This document shows, piece by piece, positions 20,274 to 24,338 of a DNA stretch of 24,338 nucleotides. The notes beneath the pieces are model-generated. The model ran no database searches. It worked only from the letters and a program-made list of their open reading frames with translations, and was not told the DNA's origin. The position numbers and the translations under genes were made by a program. Source of the DNA: Nemertoderma westbladi (lineage: Eukaryota; Xenacoelomorpha; Nemertodermatida; Nemertodermatidae); contig JAUCBJ010005887.1 in the NCBI GenBank assembly GCA_032718475.1, positions 1-24,338 on the forward strand, written 5' to 3'. Positions within the stretch are counted from its first letter, which is position 1. Every line of letters starts with the position of its first letter.

Positions 20274-20424
20274 TCTGTCTGTCTGTCTGTCAAATATATA
20301 ACAGCATTCAATCTAACTAAAATTTTGTTGTGGGGGTATTTCTGGTCGGAGATTTAATTTCCGATGTCAGTTTTCAATCATGCTTGAAGAAATCTAGACT
20401 TTATCTGTGTCCGTCTCTCTGTCG

Positions 20425-20463
<39 letters not shown>

Positions 20464-20990
20464 AAAAAATTAAGAATTATACTAGAAGACTAAAATCATC
20501 GTTATGGGGGTAATTTTGGAAGGTGATTTCATTTCCGATGTCAGTTTTCATGCTTGAAGAAATCTAGACTGTATCTGTCGGTCTGTCTGTCTGTCTGTCA
20601 AAAAATTAAGAATTATACTAGAAGACCAAAATCATCGTTATGGGGGTAATTCTTGGCGTTGATTTCATTTCTTGCTTGAAGAAATCTTTTTTGACATTTT
20701 TGACAGACAGACAGACAACTGTCCGTTTGACTGACAGTCCGACATACATACAAACAGTCTTAAATCCATAAAACATAAAAACCGACATCAGAAATGAAAT
20801 TACCGTCCTCAAATACCCCCATAACAAAAAATTTAGTCAATTAGTAAACTTCCTTGCATTTTTGACAGACAGACAGACAACTGTCGGGCTGGCATTCCGA
20901 CAGACATAAAAAACATTCTTGAATCCATCAAACATTAAAACTGACATCAGAAATGAAATCAGCGACCCCCAGAAAAGCCCCATAATTTCA
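20274..20990. repeat. Palindromic cluster of about 140-170-bp units carrying TCTG/CAGA microsatellites
   Basis: Units on the + strand contain ATGGGGGTAATT, GATTTCATTTCCGATGTCAG, TTGAAGAAATCTAGACT and a (TCTG)n run, at about 20274-20291, 20425-20463 and 20578-20599. After about 20690 the same blocks appear reversed: CAGACAGACAGACAACTGTC, GACATCAGAAATGAAAT and TACCCCCATAA, at about 20701-20830 and 20863-20990. The cluster is thus two to three direct units facing two inverted ones. No coding capacity is supported. Confidence 0.75.
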
Positions 20991-21259
20991 AACCGCCCAA
21001 CCTCACAACATTTTAAGAATCTTTAAATAATTTGACGACAATATGATTAGACATATGACAGATGGACAGACCGACAAAACATATAATTTTATCCAAAATT
21101 GTATGTTCAATGACTATAAACATAACTAATGAACATATTTTGAAAAAAAAAATTTGAAAAAGATTTATTTTTTTTAACTTTATTCCCCATGATTTTCTCA
21201 AAATGAATTCAGCCCGAAATCGGCTGGTTTCTATAATGCACTGACACTGACACATATAC

Positions 21260-22135
21260 ACCATGTCCCGTAATATAGTGTCATTTTCTGATAACACGGA
21301 CCCCCCCCCCCCCAGATTTTTCTACAAATCTTTATCATATTGTTTGAAATTTGATACATAACTAGTTCCACTCAACCTCGATGACCCCATGAAGCCGGAA
21401 TTTTCGATTTTGCCTTTAAATTTTTTTTATAGGCGTTTAAAAAAGTGTCTTTTGCGAAATCGCACCCTCCGTATCGTAGACATTCTTCACATTAGTCGTA
21501 ATTTTTTCATATCATTAAAAAGCTTGCGTTGCAAGGATTCCAAATATGTAACAATATCTGAATTTCGTTGAGAAACAACTGAGATATAGGTGTTCAAATA
21601 TTGCAAGAATTATCGATCGCTGAAGGCCATTTATTCCACTTAATAAATACACGATGTTCTGAAACATTTTGTTTAAGTATGATTAGCTACGTAATATAGA
21701 TATTGGATAGGAATACCGCTGTTGCCAACCAACTTATAAAATAAATAACACATTCTAGAATTTTGTGTATTAATTAAATAGAATAAATGGCCTTCAGCGA
21801 ACAATAATTCTAGCAATCTTTGAACGCCTATATCTCAGCTGTTTCTCACCGAAACTCATAAATTGTTACATATTTGGAATCCTTGCAACGCAAGCTTTTT
21901 AATGATAGTGCAATGATAATGAAAGGAGGGTGCGATTTCGCAAAAGACACTTTTTTAAAATGCTTATAAAAAAATTTAAAGGCAAAATCCAAAATTCCGG
22001 ATTCATGGTAACAACCACGGTGAGTGGAACTAGTTGTGTTTCAAATTTCAAGCAATATGATAAGGATTTGTAGAAAAATCTGGGGGGGGGGGGGTCCGTG
22101 TCATCTGAAAATGACACTATATTACGGGACATGGT
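21260..22135. mobile_element. 876-bp foldback element with about 370-bp arms, in intron
   Basis: The left arm starts ACCATGTCCCGTAATATAG at 21260 and the right arm ends with its reverse complement at 22135. Paired blocks run inward through AGTGTCATTTTC, a C13 tract (21301-21313) facing a G13 tract (22082-22094), AGATTTTTCTACAAATC, AACTAGTTCCACTCA, AGTGTCTTTTGCGAAATCGC, CAAGGATTCCAAATATGTAA and TGAAGGCCATTTATT. The loop is about 130 bp. Each arm contains a copy of the dispersed family seen at 5942-6130. No transposase is present. It ends only 250 bp before the splice acceptor. Confidence 0.85.
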
Positions 22136-22385
22136 TTATTCAATTGCAATAAGGCTGGATACTTTATATATACCAGTATTACTTTTTTCTTCAGCAATTT
22201 TATTCAATGGCTATTTTATTCCTAGTGCAATATTTGAACAAGGAAGTGTCAGACTAAAGTGGCTGAACTTGTCAGCTCGCTACTGAGGAGCCCCAATAGG
22301 TCGAAGTGGTGCGTTTTTTATAGTAATCCCGATCATCATTTACTACTAGAGTCGCATTATCAGCTCAACACCGATTTATTTCCAG

Positions 22386-24338
22386 GTTGCGGACACTGTG
22401 ATCATCTTCGACAGCGACTGGAACCCGCACCAGGACTTGCAGGCCCAGGACCGCGCCCATCGGATAGGCCAAGAGCGGGAGGTGCGAGTCCTGCGACTAA
22501 TGACGGTTCACACCATAGAGGAGCGAATACAACAGACCGCCAAGAACAAACTCAACATCGACGAGAAAGTCATCCAAGCCGGGATGTTCGACCACAAGTC
22601 GACTGGGCAGGACCGACGGGCCTATCTGCACGAGATCCTCCGAGAGGAAGAGGACGACGACGAAGAGGAGGATGAAGTTCCGGATTACGAGACGTTGAAT
22701 CAGCTGATCGCGCGGGACGAGGAGGAGTTCGAGATATACCAGCGGATGGACCTCGCGATGCAGATGCAGGAGGAACGGGACGGGGCCCCGCCGCGTCTGA
22801 TGCAGGAGGACGAGTTGCCGGACTGGTTGAAGAAGGACGACGAGGAGCTGGATCGGTTCGCCTTGGAGGAGGAGGACGACCGACTGTTCGGCCGCGGCGA
22901 GCGGGTTCGCAAAGAGGTCGACTACAGCGACCGACTCACTGAGAAGGAGTGGATGAAAGCGATGGAGGAGTTAGAAGAGGAGGATTACCAGGAGGCCCCG
23001 AGGAAGAGTCGGAAGAGACGCGGGAACGGGAAGCGCTACATCGACGATGAGGCGGATGATGACGACGAATCTATGAGACCGAAACGACGACGGGGTCGTC
23101 CGCCAGCCGACAAACAGCCCAACGAGCCGGAGCTCGTCGACGCGATGCGTAAACTCATCGACGTGCTGTGTAAGTACGAGGACTCTACCGGACGGACCCT
23201 GATCGATCCATTCCTGCAGCTCCCGTCGCGTAGTCAGCTCCCGTCCTACTACGAGGTGATCCGATACCCGATGGACATAAAGAAGATCAACAATAAGATT
23301 CGAACCCATCGGTACCGGTGTTTAGCCGACCTAGAGGACGACGTTCTGCTGATGTGTAAGAACGCTCGGGAGTACAACGAAGACAACTCGCTAATCTACG
23401 AGGACTCCCTCGCCCTCCAGTCCGTGTTCACCGCCGCCAAGGAGAGTCTCGATAGTAAAGTCGGCTCCAACGACGAGGAAACCGACGCTGCTGATGACGA
23501 CACGGAGTGCGGGAAGCGGTCGTCCGGTCGCTCGAGTAACGCGAGTTCCGTAATGGCGGTGGGAGGAAGGAAGTCGAGACGGTTGGAGACACCGCTGTCG
23601 AGTGAGGAGGAAGGGCCCTCGGGTGGAACCCAGAGTGGATCGGTGGGTGGGGCGGTGGGTGGGACTCAGAGCGGATCGGTGGGAGAAACCCAGAGTGAGT
23701 CGGTGTCTGCAACCCAGAGTGGGTCGGTGGTTGCCCCCCAGGATGGGATGGTGGGTGCAACCCAGAGTGGATCGGTGGGTGCCTCCCAGGATGGGGTGGT
23801 GGGTGCAACCCAGAGTGAGGCTGTGGGTGCAATCCATAGTGGGTCGCTGGGTGCAACCCAGAGTGGGTCGATTGGTGTAAGCCAAGGTGGGTCGTCTGTA
23901 ACAGAGCGGATGTTAACCCAGAGCGGGTTAGAGGCTGTTCCAAACCAGATGGTAGGCGTCACCCAAAGTGGGTCGACGCAAGGTTCCATCCACGGCGGGT
24001 TAATGGCGGGTGTAATCCCGAGCGGGTTAGCTAGTGCCACTCATAGGCCTAGTGGATTGGTGAGTTGGACTCACAATCAGTTAGTGGGTGGGATTCCCGG
24101 TGGGTTGACAGGTGCCACTCACGGCGGGTTTGCGAATGCTGGCGGGTTGGTGAATGCTGGCGGGTTTGGCCCTCGCAGTGGGTTCATGGGTGTACCTTAT
24201 GGTGGGTTTGTAGGTTATGGTGCTCCCTATACTGGCTTTATGAATGGAGGGCCTTCCCATGGCGGTTTGATGAGTGCTGGTACTACCCATACGGGTCTGA
24301 CAGGTGGAGTTGGTTCACAGGGCTCCTTCTTAGGTGTG
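22386..24338 (+). CDS. SMARCA4: SMARCA4/brahma-like SWI/SNF ATPase, exon 2 (residues 1583-2233, partial)
   Basis: Continues the same protein in phase 0 and stays open for 651 codons to the window edge. It begins [14 protein letters not shown] and contains helicase motif [13 protein letters not shown] (1601-1611) with the expected arginines, completing the ATPase. Then come an acidic stretch, the SnAC-type region that couples ATP hydrolysis to remodelling (about 1660-1785, with [16 protein letters not shown]), a basic AT-hook-like RGRPP (1818-1822), and the bromodomain (about 1832-1937) with the acetyl-lysine-binding Asn at 1913 in CKNAREYN. Known family members end soon after the bromodomain; here about 300 further residues of Gly/Ser/Gln repeat follow. 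GC content is much higher than in the surrounding DNA. Donor-like GTAAGC (23877) and GTGAGT (24060) mean part of the tail could be intronic; the unbroken frame argues against this. Confidence 0.93.
23622..23897 (+). repeat. Coding octapeptide array, consensus GATQSGSV (24-bp unit)
   Basis: Residues about 1995-2086 read as successive octads such as [56 protein letters not shown] and GATQSGSI, with one four-residue half unit (GGAV). The DNA unit is GGTGCAACCCAGAGTGGGTC-like. Because the unit lacks stops in most frames, long open frames also appear on the other strand; these are shadows. The function is unknown; a disordered tail is the safest description. Confidence 0.85.
23898..24338 (+). repeat. 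Degenerate Gly-rich coding repeat drifting to a 10-residue period
   Basis: After the strict octads the tail becomes looser ([19 protein letters not shown]) and near the edge resolves into decads such as [30 protein letters not shown] and [10 protein letters not shown]. It is rich in Gly, aromatic and Met residues. The frame stays open to the last base, so the C-terminus lies outside the window. Confidence 0.7.

Larger units (their letters stand above)
18718..22385 (+). other. SMARCA4: Intron 1 of the SMARCA4-like gene, 3,668 bp, phase 0
   Basis: The donor is CAG|GTAAGC at 18718 and the acceptor is CGATTTATTTCCAG| ending at 22385. Joining the two sides restores the conserved helicase sequence from GLGLNLQ to [14 protein letters not shown] without a gap or frame shift. 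The intron divides motif V from motif VI. It is AT-rich and contains several hairpins, a cluster of TCTG/CAGA microsatellite repeats, copies of a dispersed repeat family and an 876-bp foldback close to the acceptor. No nested gene is supported. Confidence 0.92.

Noticed and set aside
21389-22132. Two similar frames, one on each strand, sharing PLNFF and KKCLLRNRTL
   Set aside because: They are the two inverted arms of one foldback read in opposite directions; no start context, length or family supports a protein.
23391-24290. Several long minus-strand and alternative plus-strand open frames with His/Pro- or Trp/Val-rich repeats
   Set aside because: They overlap the exon encoding the C-terminal repeat. 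The 24-bp unit lacks stops in several frames, so these are shadows of the coding array.

Overview
The window looks like nuclear DNA from an animal, most likely a marine invertebrate; I cannot place it more precisely. The reasons are one spliced gene for a SWI/SNF ATPase of the brahma/SMARCA4 type, set in AT-rich DNA crowded with foldback and MITE-like repeats, microsatellites and very long G or C homopolymers. There are no bacterial-style operons, tRNA, rRNA or CRISPR arrays that I can see.

Positions 1 to about 13,950 hold no convincing intact gene. The region is a patchwork of inverted-repeat elements. These include small hairpin elements (2172-2297, 3832-3966, 5583-5678, 12225-12355), larger foldbacks (4211-4920, 10899-11492) and a 0.75 kb tandem duplication with mirrored GTCGGTG arrays (6946-8440). 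There is also an 808-bp non-autonomous hAT-like element (9761-10568) with perfect 16-bp ends and a perfect 8-bp target duplication, inserted inside an older inverted-repeat element (9565-10794). A decayed LINE reverse-transcriptase scrap lies at 4942-5145.

The one gene runs on the + strand from 13972 past the right edge. Exon 1 (13972-18717) encodes 1582 residues without interruption: a Q/H/P/G/M-rich N-terminus built largely of octapeptide repeats, then QLQ, HSA, BRK and most of the Snf2 ATPase. A 3,668-bp phase-0 intron (18718-22385) falls between helicase motifs V and VI and is itself full of palindromic repeats. Exon 2 (22386 to the window end) supplies motif VI, the SnAC region, an AT-hook-like motif and the bromodomain, then an unusual Gly/Ser/Gln-rich tail that again starts as an octapeptide array. 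The product would be the catalytic subunit of a BAF/PBAF-like nucleosome remodelling complex in the nucleus.

The points most worth following are the two unrelated 24-bp/8-residue coding repeats at opposite ends of one remodeller, the intron-poor structure of a gene that is often intron-rich in animals, and nested inverted repeats that share a GGTCC(K)AYGAATT head followed by A-rich arrays.
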